DNA from: an uncultured Lachnospiraceae bacterium
GTDB lineage: Bacteria > Bacillota > Clostridia > Lachnospirales > Lachnospiraceae
Length of the DNA stretch: 59,925 nt
Direction of reading: 5' to 3'
Assembly (NCBI GenBank): GCA_946615865.1
Contig: CAMOIJ010000011.1
Coordinates: forward strand, 1 to 59,925
Shown: positions 44,845 to 53,560 of the stretch, one piece after another
Numbering within the stretch: the first letter of the stretch is position 1
Layout: every line of letters begins with the position of its first letter
Made by a program: the position numbers and the translations under genes
Notes under the pieces: model-generated
Told to the model about the DNA's origin: nothing
The model's database searches: none
Seen by the model: only the letters and a program-made list of their open reading frames with translations

Positions 44845-46083
44845 TCAGATCTTTTTCCCCTGCTTTACCGCCGGCGCGATGGAAAGGTCCGCCGCGTAAT
44901 ACGGGATCATCATAGCCTGGAAAGCGTGATAGAGGTCAGACTTTCCGGGCCAGACAGTGGTAAGAAGATCATTGTTCCGGTCGAGCTGATGGAACCATGA
45001 ACCGTTTACATGGTCCATAACTTTCTCGTCGAGATACTGCATAAACTCCGCGTATTTGTCCGCATACTCTTTCTTTCCTGTCACGTGATACAGGCAAGCG
45101 GAAGTATTGATCGCCTCCGCAAGGGTCCAGTGCATGCGGTCATGGACCACCGGCTTTCCGTCCCAGTCAGTCGTATACACGACGCCGGGCGCGCCGTCGG
45201 CGTTCCAGCCGTCAGAAACCGCGCGGTTAAAGAGATTCTCCGCGGCGCTTATATATTTTGCCGCCTTATCCCTGTCAGCACCGTAAGTAGAGAGCGCCCA
45301 CTGCGTGATCAGGCGGGACCACTCGATGCCGTGACCGGGCGTCGCGCCGTAAGGCTTGAACTGGTCGTCGGGTTTGTCCTTGTTGCACTCAAGGTCCGCC
45401 ACCCAGTCGCTGCTGTAGTGCTCGGGGATCCGCCAGTTGTTGCCGGAAGCCCAGCCCAGCACGTGGTCAATGATCCGCCCTGCGCGGACCCTGAATTTCT
45501 CATCGCCCGTCACATCGGCAGCCGCCAGGAAAGCTTCCACAGAATGCATATTGGCGTTGAGGCCGCGATAACTGTCAAGCTCTGTGAATTCCGTGTTCCA
45601 TGTATCGCAGGAGAGCCCTTCTTCCTCGTTCCAGAAGCGCTTGTCATAGAGCGCTATGGCTTCATCGAGCAGTTCCTGCGCGCCGGGACGGCCCGCCAGT
45701 ACGGCGCTGGACGCCGCCAGGATCACAAAGGCATGGGCATAGCACGCCTTGCCGGGCAAAATACCGTCGTCCGCAGTCCGTCCGCTGTACCATCCGCCGT
45801 TCACAGCGTCATGGAGCTCGCCGCGAAGGCCCTTAAGGGCTGCGTCCGCCAGTTCTTCGCTTCCGGGATGGCCAAGGAATGTCCCGATGCTGTACACATG
45901 GCACATGCGGGACGTGATCCAGGTCTCGCGGGGCCTTTCTTTCCAGGGCGTTCCGTCATCTCCGAGGTAGTAGGAACCGCCTCCGGGGGAAGGGAACCGG
46001 TGGCCGAAACTCAGGATATTCTCCGCGTTGTCCCGCAGAAATTCCCTGTTCTCGGTAGTGTCGATCTGATACTTTGCCTGCAT
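44845..46083 (-). CDS. AGE-family sugar isomerase, YihS or mannose-isomerase type
   Basis: A 412-residue (alpha/alpha)6-barrel enzyme of the N-acylglucosamine 2-epimerase family. Conserved stretches include ETWITSRMCHVYSIGTF, GLNANMHSVEAF, PGHGIEWSRL (with catalytic-type His), DWDGKPVVHDRMHWTLAEAI and TTVWPGKSDLYHAFQ. The overall pattern resembles YihS, which isomerises sulfoquinovose and, in vitro, mannose/fructose/glucose, and D-mannose isomerases. No sulfoquinovose-pathway kinase, aldolase or transporter is nearby, so the physiological substrate is open. AAAGGAGGTAAGAGC precedes the ATG. It follows the CsoR-like gene by 18 nt. Confidence 0.85.
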   Translation of the reverse strand: MQAKYQIDTTENREFLRDNAENILSFGHRFPSPGGGSYYLGDDGTPWKERPRETWITSRMCHVYSIGTFLGHPGSEELADAALKGLRGELHDAVNGGWYSGRTADDGILPGKACYAHAFVILAASSAVLAGRPGAQELLDEAIALYDKRFWNEEEGLSCDTWNTEFTELDSYRGLNANMHSVEAFLAAADVTGDEKFRVRAGRIIDHVLGWASGNNWRIPEHYSSDWVADLECNKDKPDDQFKPYGATPGHGIEWSRLITQWALSTYGADRDKAAKYISAAENLFNRAVSDGWNADGAPGVVYTTDWDGKPVVHDRMHWTLAEAINTSACLYHVTGKKEYADKYAEFMQYLDEKVMDHVNGSWFHQLDRNNDLLTTVWPGKSDLYHAFQAMMIPYYAADLSIAPAVKQGKKI

Positions 46084-46101
46084 GCTCTTACCTCCTTTAT
46101 A

Positions 46102-46482
46102 TCATTTCATGAAACGGTCGATCGCTTCGTTCATTTTGTCGATCGATGTCTGGTCATTCTCCCTGACAGCTTCCACAATACAGTGTTCCATGTGCTGCTT
46201 CAGGATCAGCTTTCCCGTATTGTTGATCTCTGACTTAACCGCGGAGAGCTGGATCAGTACATCAGCGCAGTCCTCTCCGTCCTCCACCATTCGCCGGACC
46301 TTGTCCAGGTGCCCGATGGACCTCTTGAGGCGGTTGACGATCGCCCGGACCTGCTGCGGATCATGGGTGTGGCTGTGATTGTGATGGTGTTCTCCCTCAC
46401 CGCTGTGGACGTGCGCATCCTCATGGTCATGGGTATGATAATGGATCCCGTCGTGTGTGTGAAACTCTCCTGATTGATTCAT
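46102..46482 (-). CDS. CsoR/FrmR-family metal-sensing repressor with His-rich N-terminus
   Basis: A 126-residue DNA-binding repressor of the CsoR family. The core helices from about residue 40 contain C72, H97 and C101, with spacing 25 and 4, exactly the Cu(I)-binding C-H-C fingerprint of CsoR. The first 40 residues hold 14 histidines (HTHDGIHYHTHDHEDAHVH and HHHNHSHTH), a probable metal-binding tail not found in minimal CsoR. It lies between a MATE transporter (15 nt upstream) and the AGE isomerase gene in a leftward operon, without a copper ATPase or chaperone nearby. Metal could be Cu(I), Ni or Zn. Confidence 0.85.
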   Translation of the reverse strand: MNQSGEFHTHDGIHYHTHDHEDAHVHSGEGEHHHNHSHTHDPQQVRAIVNRLKRSIGHLDKVRRMVEDGEDCADVLIQLSAVKSEINNTGKLILKQHMEHCIVEAVRENDQTSIDKMNEAIDRFMK

Positions 46483-46497
46483 TGTGTTCCCCTTTAA

Positions 46498-47853
46498 CTA
46501 TATTTTGACCGGCTCCCCTGTCTTAATTATATCCCTGACAAGCTTTTTGTACAGGAACAGACAGATTATCGATGACAGGAGCGATCCCATCGGCGCCGCG
46601 AGTCCCATCGGATAGAGGGTCTGCGGATAGAGGACAGAAGCGAGGTAGGCCCCGGGGATCCTGACCAGCGCGATGGAGATAATGTTATGGATAAATGAAT
46701 ACTGTGACTTTCCGTAAGCGCTGAAGTAGCCGCTGAAACAGAACTGTATACCTGCGATCGCGCAGTCCAGCGAATAGGAGCGAAGATACTGCCCGCCGAG
46801 CCTGACAACTTCGGGCTCCTCCACCACAAAGCGGCCTACTATGCCCTCTGCGGCGAACTGGCAGATCACAAAGATGACCAGCCCTACTGACACACAGACC
46901 ATAATGCCGTATCGCAGGGCCCGCCGTCCTCTCTCGTGAAGACCTGCGCCGGCGTTCTGCGCAGTCACTGCCGAAACAGTGGAGAGCATCGAAGACGGCA
47001 CCAGGAAGAGGAAACTGATGATCTTCTCCACGATCCCGACCGCTGCCGCCACATTGACGCCGCGGCTGTTCGCGATCGCCGTGATGACAAGGAAAGAGAC
47101 CTGGATCAGGCCTTCCTGAAAGGCCACAGGGACGCCGATCCCCAGAAGCTGCCCCATATACTGTCCGTCAGGAACGAAGTCTTTGCGGGTGACCCCCATC
47201 TCGTCCCTGCCCCTTAACAGAAACAAGAGCGCAATGGCCACGGAAAAGGCCTGGGATCCCACTGTCGCGATCGCCGCGCCTGCCGCGCCCATACCCATGG
47301 GCCCGATCAAAATATAGTCAAATCCCACGTTGATCAGCCCCGCTACGGCGACGAACATCATCGGGCTCTTTGTATCGCCAAGCCCCCTGAAAATGCTGCT
47401 GACCACATTGTAGGCGGTGATAAAGGGCACGCCTATAAAGCAGATGATCAGGTAGCGCCTCGCCTGAACCATTGCCTCTGCGGGCACTGCCAGTAGTTTT
47501 AATATAAATCCGGTGCACAGAAGCAGCACTACAGTGAGCACCGCCGCGAAAACGCCAAAGAGCACCGCCGAATTGCCTATAAAGCCTGCCGCCTGTTTCT
47601 TCGAGCCGGCGCCTACCGATCTGCTGATGCATACTGTAGTGCCCATGGCAAGTCCCACGATCACCACAGTCAGCATGTGCATGACCTGGCTGCCCACCGC
47701 TACTGCAGATACTGCTGCCGCCCCGTTGAACTGCCCCGTAATAAACAGGTCTGCCATTCCGTAGAAGGTCTGAAGAAAGCAAGCCACAAGATAGGGTACG
47801 GCAAACTGCATCATCTTTCCGAACAGATTGCCCTTCGTCAAGTCCTTTTGCAT
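46498..47853 (-). CDS. MATE-family multidrug/organic cation efflux protein
   Basis: A 451-residue inner-membrane antiporter with about 12 spans. Family features include the N-terminal FAVPYLVACFLQTFYGMADL, the internal duplication, and GRGDTKSP-like loop (FRGLGDTKSPMMFVA). It presumably exports toxic cations or metabolites using Na+ or H+. GCGAGGATTCT precedes the ATG. It is the first gene of the leftward run that includes the CsoR-like repressor 15 nt later, suggesting metal-responsive control. Confidence 0.93.
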   Translation of the reverse strand: MQKDLTKGNLFGKMMQFAVPYLVACFLQTFYGMADLFITGQFNGAAAVSAVAVGSQVMHMLTVVIVGLAMGTTVCISRSVGAGSKKQAAGFIGNSAVLFGVFAAVLTVVLLLCTGFILKLLAVPAEAMVQARRYLIICFIGVPFITAYNVVSSIFRGLGDTKSPMMFVAVAGLINVGFDYILIGPMGMGAAGAAIATVGSQAFSVAIALLFLLRGRDEMGVTRKDFVPDGQYMGQLLGIGVPVAFQEGLIQVSFLVITAIANSRGVNVAAAVGIVEKIISFLFLVPSSMLSTVSAVTAQNAGAGLHERGRRALRYGIMVCVSVGLVIFVICQFAAEGIVGRFVVEEPEVVRLGGQYLRSYSLDCAIAGIQFCFSGYFSAYGKSQYSFIHNIISIALVRIPGAYLASVLYPQTLYPMGLAAPMGSLLSSIICLFLYKKLVRDIIKTGEPVKI

Positions 47854-47882
47854 AGAATCCTCGCTGTTTTATTTACAATTTC

Positions 47883-47926
47883 AAAAAATCCACCTTCCAA
47901 ATGGAAATAATCCTCTGAAAGGTGGA
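47883..47926 (-). terminator. Terminator after the L,D-transpeptidase gene
   Basis: A stem TCCACCTTTC/GAAGGTGGA with a long inner loop, followed on the minus strand by six T residues, 18 nt past the stop. It also marks the 5' boundary of the MATE operon. Confidence 0.8.
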
Positions 47927-47943
47927 CTCTTTGGTTTTCTTGA

Positions 47944-49734
47944 TCAGTAGTAAACGATCACCGGCATTCCCTTGCTCACATATCCGTAGAATTTGGGCGT
48001 GATGGAAGGCGGAAGGTTGATACAGCCGTGCGATCCGTCGGACTTGTAAATGCTGCCGCCGAAACGTGATCTCCAGCTCGCGTCGTGGAAGCCGCAGCCG
48101 CCGTAGAACGGCATCCAGTAATTTACGTGAGAGATGTAGGAATACTGGCCGTTTGCCAGCTGCTGTCCCTTGAGGTCCACATCCGTGTCTTTGTACAGGA
48201 TCTGGAAAACGCCGGTAGGCGTTCCGCGTCCAAGACTTGTATTGCCCGAAACACAGTCGGTCTCACAGACCATTGTGCCGTCCACATAGATCCATACGTG
48301 CTGCGAGGACAGATCAGCCTCGATATAGGTGCCGCCGAGTCCGCTGCCGTGATTAAACTGAACGCTGTAAAAATAGGGTTCGCGCTCGTCAGTCTCTCCG
48401 TCCCAGAGAAGGTCCCATACTTCTTCTCTTTCCTTGACTTTGTTGACGGAATAGCCGTAATCGCCCCCGCTGATGGTGATGGTTCCGTGGTTCGTAGTAT
48501 GGAAGTCCCAGTCTTTGCCGACGGTATTGACATTCCTCGCCAGTTCATCGACCCAGAACTCGATATTCTCTTCCCAGAGATCTTCGTCTCTGTAATACTC
48601 ACCGTTTTCATCCCGGGACAGCCAGTTTACAGTAGTGTTCTTATCCACTGTGATCGACTCTCCGTCAGGGGTGTTCCATGTGATGCTGCCGGCGAGCATG
48701 TGGTTATAGCTGTCGCACTTCTCGACGATATCCGCGTCCTGCGCGCGGACTGAAGGTACTTTGTATGAACCTTCAAGGTCTGCCACCACAATATCCCTCT
48801 GCTCTTTGCTGACGGCTTCCTGCGCGGCGTTCTGCACGATCCCCACGTCCACAAGGTTGCCTTCCACTTCGGGAATGATCGTGAATGTAGTCTGCTGCAG
48901 TTCGATATAGGCGTCCTTGGGTGCGACCATATGGTCCTCCTGAAGTTCAGGGAGGGCCGCGACCGCCGCCTTGAGCCTGTTGGGATCAAAAGTGGTGTGC
49001 TGCTCTACCTCTCCGTCCGTGCGTCTGAAGAAGCACCTGAACCATTCTTTGTGGTCCTGGGACTGCAGGATCCGGTCAACGCTTCCGTCGGGCTTTACTT
49101 TGAATCCGATCGCGTCGCCGTCTATCACTTCAACCTCTCCGTCGCGGAACGTGATCTTCAGCTCATACCCCTCCGCCTCTTTGGACAGGATCTTTTCCAC
49201 CTCCGGCGCTGTCATATTGCTGACATCCATGCCGTTGATATATGTGTTCTCCAGAAAATGCGTCTGGGAATAGGTATATCCGTAATAGTAACAGAATGCG
49301 ATCAGGAGCAGCAGAAGGAAGATCCAGAGCAGCGCTCTGCTCTTTCTCCTCGGCTTCTTCTCCTCATAATCGTCCTCCTCGGGTTCGACCACTGCGACCG
49401 GCGCAGGTTTCTCTTCCGGTACCATCGCAGGTTCTTCAAAGGCACTCTCGTCCGGCACGACCGCAGGTACCTCGAAAGAGTCCACAACCGGTTCGACCAT
49501 AGGCTCCTCAGAAGCATTTTCGTCCGGCACGGCTACAGGCTCGAACACACGGGTCTCCCCGAGATCAGGAGCCTCCTCTGCAGGCGCTTTCTCCTCAGGA
49601 GTCTCATCTGCAGGCGTTTCCTCCTCAGGAGTTTCCTCTGCAGGCACTTCCTCTACAGGAGTCTGCTCCGCAGGCTCCGCCGCAGTTTCCTGTTCCGTCT
49701 CAGATTTCTTCTTTTTCCAAAAGAATATTGACAT
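47944..49734 (-). CDS. L,D-transpeptidase with N-terminal stalk and membrane anchor
   Basis: Forms 3-3 cross-links in peptidoglycan or attaches proteins to it. 596 residues from ATG 49732-49734 (GGGAGAAACAG upstream). The cytosolic part (about 10-125) is a Glu/Pro/Thr-rich repeat region (PAEETPEEETPADETPEEKAP type). Membrane helix at about 133-152. Then two PG_binding_4-type domains (about 165-430), and the C-terminal YkuD catalytic domain, with GCGFHDASWR and the catalytic SHGCINLPP. Domain order matches Clostridial and Bacillus YkuD proteins with an added repeat region. It is last in the run from the SH3 lipoprotein and ends with a terminator. Confidence 0.92.
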   Translation of the reverse strand: MSIFFWKKKKSETEQETAAEPAEQTPVEEVPAEETPEEETPADETPEEKAPAEEAPDLGETRVFEPVAVPDENASEEPMVEPVVDSFEVPAVVPDESAFEEPAMVPEEKPAPVAVVEPEEDDYEEKKPRRKSRALLWIFLLLLLIAFCYYYGYTYSQTHFLENTYINGMDVSNMTAPEVEKILSKEAEGYELKITFRDGEVEVIDGDAIGFKVKPDGSVDRILQSQDHKEWFRCFFRRTDGEVEQHTTFDPNRLKAAVAALPELQEDHMVAPKDAYIELQQTTFTIIPEVEGNLVDVGIVQNAAQEAVSKEQRDIVVADLEGSYKVPSVRAQDADIVEKCDSYNHMLAGSITWNTPDGESITVDKNTTVNWLSRDENGEYYRDEDLWEENIEFWVDELARNVNTVGKDWDFHTTNHGTITISGGDYGYSVNKVKEREEVWDLLWDGETDEREPYFYSVQFNHGSGLGGTYIEADLSSQHVWIYVDGTMVCETDCVSGNTSLGRGTPTGVFQILYKDTDVDLKGQQLANGQYSYISHVNYWMPFYGGCGFHDASWRSRFGGSIYKSDGSHGCINLPPSITPKFYGYVSKGMPVIVYY

Positions 49735-49781
49735 CTGTTTCTCCCATAATGATCGTCGGGGCATCTGAGGCTCGAGGCGTA

Positions 49782-51137
49782 TCAGATGATTCCCAGAATA
49801 AATACCAGAATTACGATGAGGGGCAGAACATAAGTCACGTAAGGTCTCATCCAGTTCATGACCTTCAGGCCGCGTCCCTCATCCGCTTCCTTCACGAAGT
49901 TTTCCCAACCCCATCCGTATCTTGCTGTGCAGAACAGGACGAAGATGAAAGCGCCCACGGGCAGAATGTAGTTGCTCACGATCAGGTCCTCAAAATCCAG
50001 TACGGAAGAACCTTCTCCCAGCGGCTGCAGGGATGACAATACATTGAATCCGAGCGCGCAGGGGAGCGATCCGATGAACATCACGATCGTGTTGATAAAT
50101 CCGGACTTTTTCCTGCTCCAGCCAAACAGGTCCATGCACATGGCCATAATGTTCTCAAAAACAGCCAGCACTGTCGAGAAAGCCGCGAATGTCATGAATA
50201 CGAAGAAGAGGCTTCCCCATAGTCTTCCCAGTACCATGTGATTGAAAATATTGGGAAGCGTTATGAAGATCAGCCCGGGGCCGCTGTCGGGCTGTACGCC
50301 GTAAGCGAAACAGGCCGGGAAAATGATCAGTCCTGAGCAGATCGCGACGAAAGTGTCCAAAATGATGACATTGACGGACTCTCCCATCAGGGTCTGTTCG
50401 CGGCCGATATAGCTTCCGAAGATCGCCATAGAGCCGATACCGATACTGAGAGTGAAAAAAGCCTGGTTCATGGCGCTCACAATAACCTGGAAGATACCGG
50501 CTTCGCGGGCTCTCTCCATACTGGGAAGGAGATAAAACCTCAGGCCCTCTCCCGCGCCGGGAAGGAAAATGCTGTTGACCGCAAGGATCACCATGATCAC
50601 GAGGAGCGCCAGCATCATGACCTTCGTCACTTTCTCAAGACCGTTCTGAAGTCCCTGGGAATTGACCCAGAATCCCAAAACGACAACGATCGCCATGCAG
50701 CCGACCTGAATCAGGGGATTCGCAAGACCTCCGGTGAACGCTCCGGCCACCTGGTCCGCATCGAGATTCTGGAAGCTTCCCATGGCTGTCCTGGCAAAAT
50801 ATTGCAGCATCCAGCCCGCGACAGTTGTGTAATACATCATCAGCAGGTAGTTGCCGATCATACACAGATAGCCGTGCAGGTGCCATTTGGATCCCTTCGG
50901 TTCGAGTTCCTGATACATTTTCACAGGACTCTTTCTGGAAGCCCTTCCCATCGCGAACTCCATTGTCATTGCCGGAAGACCCAGAATGATCAGGAAGAAC
51001 AGATAGATAAGTACGAAGATCCCTCCTCCGCTCTGTCCGCACAGATACGGAAATTTCCAGACATTACCGATTCCGATCGCGCATCCTGCGCTGATCAGAA
51101 TAAACCCTAAACGACTACCAAGACTTTCACGCTGCAT
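49782..51137 (-). CDS. Sodium:neurotransmitter symporter (SNF) family amino-acid transporter
   Basis: A 451-residue integral membrane protein with 11-12 spans of the LeuT/MhsT fold. The N-terminal signature GFILISAGCAIGIGNVWKFPY matches the family in the sodium- and substrate-binding TM1, and PCALG and QAFFTLSIGIGSM in the middle are typical of TM6. It imports an amino acid (often Trp, Tyr, branched or hydrophobic) with Na+; the specific substrate is not readable. AAGGAGAGTAACAAACAACA precedes the ATG. It is 73 nt after the 95-residue gene and 47 nt before the L,D-transpeptidase gene. Confidence 0.92.
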   Translation of the reverse strand: MQRESLGSRLGFILISAGCAIGIGNVWKFPYLCGQSGGGIFVLIYLFFLIILGLPAMTMEFAMGRASRKSPVKMYQELEPKGSKWHLHGYLCMIGNYLLMMYYTTVAGWMLQYFARTAMGSFQNLDADQVAGAFTGGLANPLIQVGCMAIVVVLGFWVNSQGLQNGLEKVTKVMMLALLVIMVILAVNSIFLPGAGEGLRFYLLPSMERAREAGIFQVIVSAMNQAFFTLSIGIGSMAIFGSYIGREQTLMGESVNVIILDTFVAICSGLIIFPACFAYGVQPDSGPGLIFITLPNIFNHMVLGRLWGSLFFVFMTFAAFSTVLAVFENIMAMCMDLFGWSRKKSGFINTIVMFIGSLPCALGFNVLSSLQPLGEGSSVLDFEDLIVSNYILPVGAFIFVLFCTARYGWGWENFVKEADEGRGLKVMNWMRPYVTYVLPLIVILVFILGII

Positions 51138-51210
51138 TGTTGTTTGTTACTCTCCTTAAACTACATTTCTTTATATTCGGCCTGTCTCGAACAGGCCTGC
51201 ACTGCGGCTG

Positions 51211-51498
51211 TTACTGCGCCGTTTCCTCCGCAGGTGCCTCGGCCGCGCCCTCTGCCGGCGTCTCCGCAGGCGCTGCCGTATCAGCCGTCACAGCTGCCGC
51301 GTCCGCGGGCTTGCCGCCGTTCCGGGCGTTGCGAAGCTGGAACACATACACGATGCAGAGAATCACGATCAGCGCCATGATCACAAGATAAACCATTGCT
51401 TTGTTACTGAGTCCGCTCTGCTCCGGATACGCGTTATCAGTTCCCGAGCTCCGACTCTTCCGGAAAAAACCGGCTCCGGCGCCTTCCCGATCTATCAT
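51211..51498 (-). CDS. Small single-span membrane protein, 95 residues
   Basis: I do not recognise a family. A polar N-terminus (MIDREGAGAGFFRKSRSSGT) precedes one membrane helix (about 34-55, MVYLVIMALIVILCIVYVFQ) and an Ala/Pro/Glu/Thr-rich low-complexity tail (TAAPAETPAEGAAEAPAEE) of about 35 residues. GAGGGACAAATAAG precedes the ATG. It sits between hslO (89 nt) and the sodium symporter gene. The tail resembles the stalk-like linkers of other envelope proteins in this window. Confidence 0.65.
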   Translation of the reverse strand: MIDREGAGAGFFRKSRSSGTDNAYPEQSGLSNKAMVYLVIMALIVILCIVYVFQLRNARNGGKPADAAAVTADTAAPAETPAEGAAEAPAEETAQ

Positions 51499-51587
51499 CT
51501 TATTTGTCCCTCTTTCTCTTTATACTTTGCGCGGAGCAGTTGTTACCGCTCCCTTAATCCAGTATTGTAACATGAACCGGACAATTA

Positions 51588-52484
51588 TCACGAATTTTTT
51601 TCAGTTTTTGCGGTTTTAGACAATACAGCCCGCAGTTCTTCCGGAGAAAAACTGTATTTTTTGCCGCAGAACTGGCATTTGATCTCCACCGGTTCCCCGT
51701 CGTCGACGATCTTCTGCACTTCGTCGCGGCCAAGGAGCACCAGGGCTCTCTCATATCTGTCCTTGCCGCAATTGCACCTGAATTCCACCGGATTCTTTTC
51801 AGTGACGACAGGATTTAGTCCTGCCAGGACCTTTTCCAGCATCTGTTCGGGAGTATCCCCCGCTGACAGCATCTTCGTCACGGCGTCGATCCCGCGCAGG
51901 TTCTTCTCCAGCGCCGAGATCGTCTCCTCCTCGGCGAAAGGCATCAGCTGGACAATGAAACCGCCCGCCTGCAGTATCTTCTTCTCCCTTCTGTTCACAA
52001 GAACGCCCAGTCCTACGGAAGAAGGAATCTGCTCGGAAGCCGCGTAATAATATGTGATATCTTCCGCGATCTCGCCGGTCTGAATAGCCGTCTGTCCCAC
52101 ATAAGGATCTTTCATTCCCATATCCCTGATCACTGTGAGGGTCCCGCGCCCGACAGCGCCGCCCACATTCAGGTGCCCGTTGGAATGATTGGGGAGATCC
52201 ACCGCGGGATTTAGCACATATCCCTTGACTCCTCCGTGGTTGTCCGCTGTCACGAGGATTCCCCCGATGGGGCCGTCCCCGTCAATCTTAAGAGTCAGAA
52301 GGTCCTGGGGACCTTTGAGCATATCCGCCATCATCAATGCGGCCGACATCGTCCGTCCCAGTGCCGCGGCGGCTACGGGAGAAAGGTCATGCGCCTCTCT
52401 TGCATACTCCACAAGGTCTCTTGACGTGACCGCAAACGCCCGGATCTGAGCATCCGCGGCAGTCGCTCTTATCATATAGTCCAT
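51588..52484 (-). CDS. hslO: Redox-regulated chaperone Hsp33
   Basis: Hsp33 protects unfolded proteins after oxidative stress. It has 298 residues. The N-terminal substrate domain has PVAAAALGRTMSAALMM and the DGPIGGILVTADNHGGVKGY core. The C-terminal zinc switch has the four conserved cysteines in RCNCG and CQFCGKKY (C-x-C and C-x2-C), so the redox switch is intact. AAAGGAGTG lies upstream of the ATG but spaced 13 nt. It overlaps no gene; the glycosyltransferase stop is 10 nt away. Confidence 0.95.
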   Translation of the reverse strand: MDYMIRATAADAQIRAFAVTSRDLVEYAREAHDLSPVAAAALGRTMSAALMMADMLKGPQDLLTLKIDGDGPIGGILVTADNHGGVKGYVLNPAVDLPNHSNGHLNVGGAVGRGTLTVIRDMGMKDPYVGQTAIQTGEIAEDITYYYAASEQIPSSVGLGVLVNRREKKILQAGGFIVQLMPFAEEETISALEKNLRGIDAVTKMLSAGDTPEQMLEKVLAGLNPVVTEKNPVEFRCNCGKDRYERALVLLGRDEVQKIVDDGEPVEIKCQFCGKKYSFSPEELRAVLSKTAKTEKNS

Positions 52485-52494
52485 ATCGATCAGA

Positions 52495-53496
52495 TCACTC
52501 CTTTATCTCTCCCGGGGCGGAGGAATTGTCCTCATCCTCTTTTTTGTCCCAGGTTCTGTCACTGATAATAAATCTTGGCCTGTGTTTGGCCTCCATGTAG
52601 GTCTTGCCCACATATTCGCCGATCACGCCCAGGCTCAGAAGCTGAATGCCGCCAAGGAAGCAGATGATGCAGGTCATGCTGGCCCAGCCGGCCACCGTAT
52701 TCCCCAGAATGTGGGCGATGAGCGACCATAAAACTCCCAGGAAACTGATCAGGGCGACGAAGATCCCGACTCCCGTGATCAGATGGATGGGCTTGATGCT
52801 AAGGCTCGTGATCCCGTCAAAAGCGAGCGCGATCATCTTGGTGAGCGGGTAATGGCTCTCTCCCGCCATTCTCTCTTTTCTGCTGTAGTAGACGCTTGTA
52901 CTCTTAAATCCGACCAGGGGGAACATGCCCCTCAGATACAAGTTGACTTCCCGGAAATTCGCGAATTCCTTAAGGACCCTCGAGGACACAAGACGGTAGT
53001 CGGCGTGGTTATATACCACCTCCGCGCCCAGGCTTCCGAGCACCTTGTAGTATCCCTGCGCCGTCGTCCTCTTAAACCACGTGTCCGTGTCTCTGTCGGA
53101 TCTGACTCCGTACACGATCTCACAGCCGTCAAGATAGCGGTCCACCATCTCGTCCATTGCGTTCAGGTCATCCTGTCCGTCGCAGTCGATAGTGATCGTT
53201 ATATCGCAGCGGTCCGCCGCCTCCATCATGCCCGCGACCAGCGCGTTCTGGTGTCCTCTGTTCCGGCTCTGGCTGATGCCCAGAAATCTCGAGTCCTTCT
53301 CCGCCAGTTCGCTGATGATCTCCCATGTCCGGTCCTTCGAGCCGTCGTTGACAAAGAGGATCCGGCTCTCCTTATCCACTCTGCCGCTCGTCACCAGGAA
53401 CGACAGTTTGTCCAGGAACATCGGAGCCGTCACCGGCAGCACTTCCTGCTCGTTATAGCATGGGATTATGATCCATAAAACTGGCTTGATGTTCAA
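52495..53496 (-). CDS. Family 2 glycosyltransferase, GtrB/DPM-like
   Basis: A membrane glycosyltransferase of 333 residues. The N-terminal GT-A fold has IIPCYNEQEVL, the nucleotide-sugar Asp in NDGSKDRT, and the DxD-like ITIDCDGQDD motif, followed by two C-terminal membrane helices (about 235-255 and 270-290). This is the layout of GtrB-type enzymes that load sugar from a nucleotide onto polyprenyl phosphate. The start is TTG (53494-53496), with GAGGT 10 nt upstream. The flippase GtrA is not adjacent, so its acceptor is uncertain. It follows the GH13 gene by 64 nt. Confidence 0.9.
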   Translation of the reverse strand: MNIKPVLWIIIPCYNEQEVLPVTAPMFLDKLSFLVTSGRVDKESRILFVNDGSKDRTWEIISELAEKDSRFLGISQSRNRGHQNALVAGMMEAADRCDITITIDCDGQDDLNAMDEMVDRYLDGCEIVYGVRSDRDTDTWFKRTTAQGYYKVLGSLGAEVVYNHADYRLVSSRVLKEFANFREVNLYLRGMFPLVGFKSTSVYYSRKERMAGESHYPLTKMIALAFDGITSLSIKPIHLITGVGIFVALISFLGVLWSLIAHILGNTVAGWASMTCIICFLGGIQLLSLGVIGEYVGKTYMEAKHRPRFIISDRTWDKKEDEDNSSAPGEIKE

Positions 53497-53560
53497 AATA
53501 GTGATTACCTCTCTGTTGCTGTCTATACTGTATACTTAGCCTTCCCGTTGCCGCCCAGGC

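Noticed and set aside
50899-50910. GGTTCGAGTTCC, similar to a tRNA T-loop
   Set aside because: It lies within the conserved sodium symporter gene, and no acceptor or anticodon stems are present around it.
51179-51197. Hairpin GGCCTGT/ACAGGCC considered as a terminator between the 95-residue gene and the symporter gene
   Set aside because: No T tract follows on the minus strand; it may be a leader structure or processing site but there is no support for termination.
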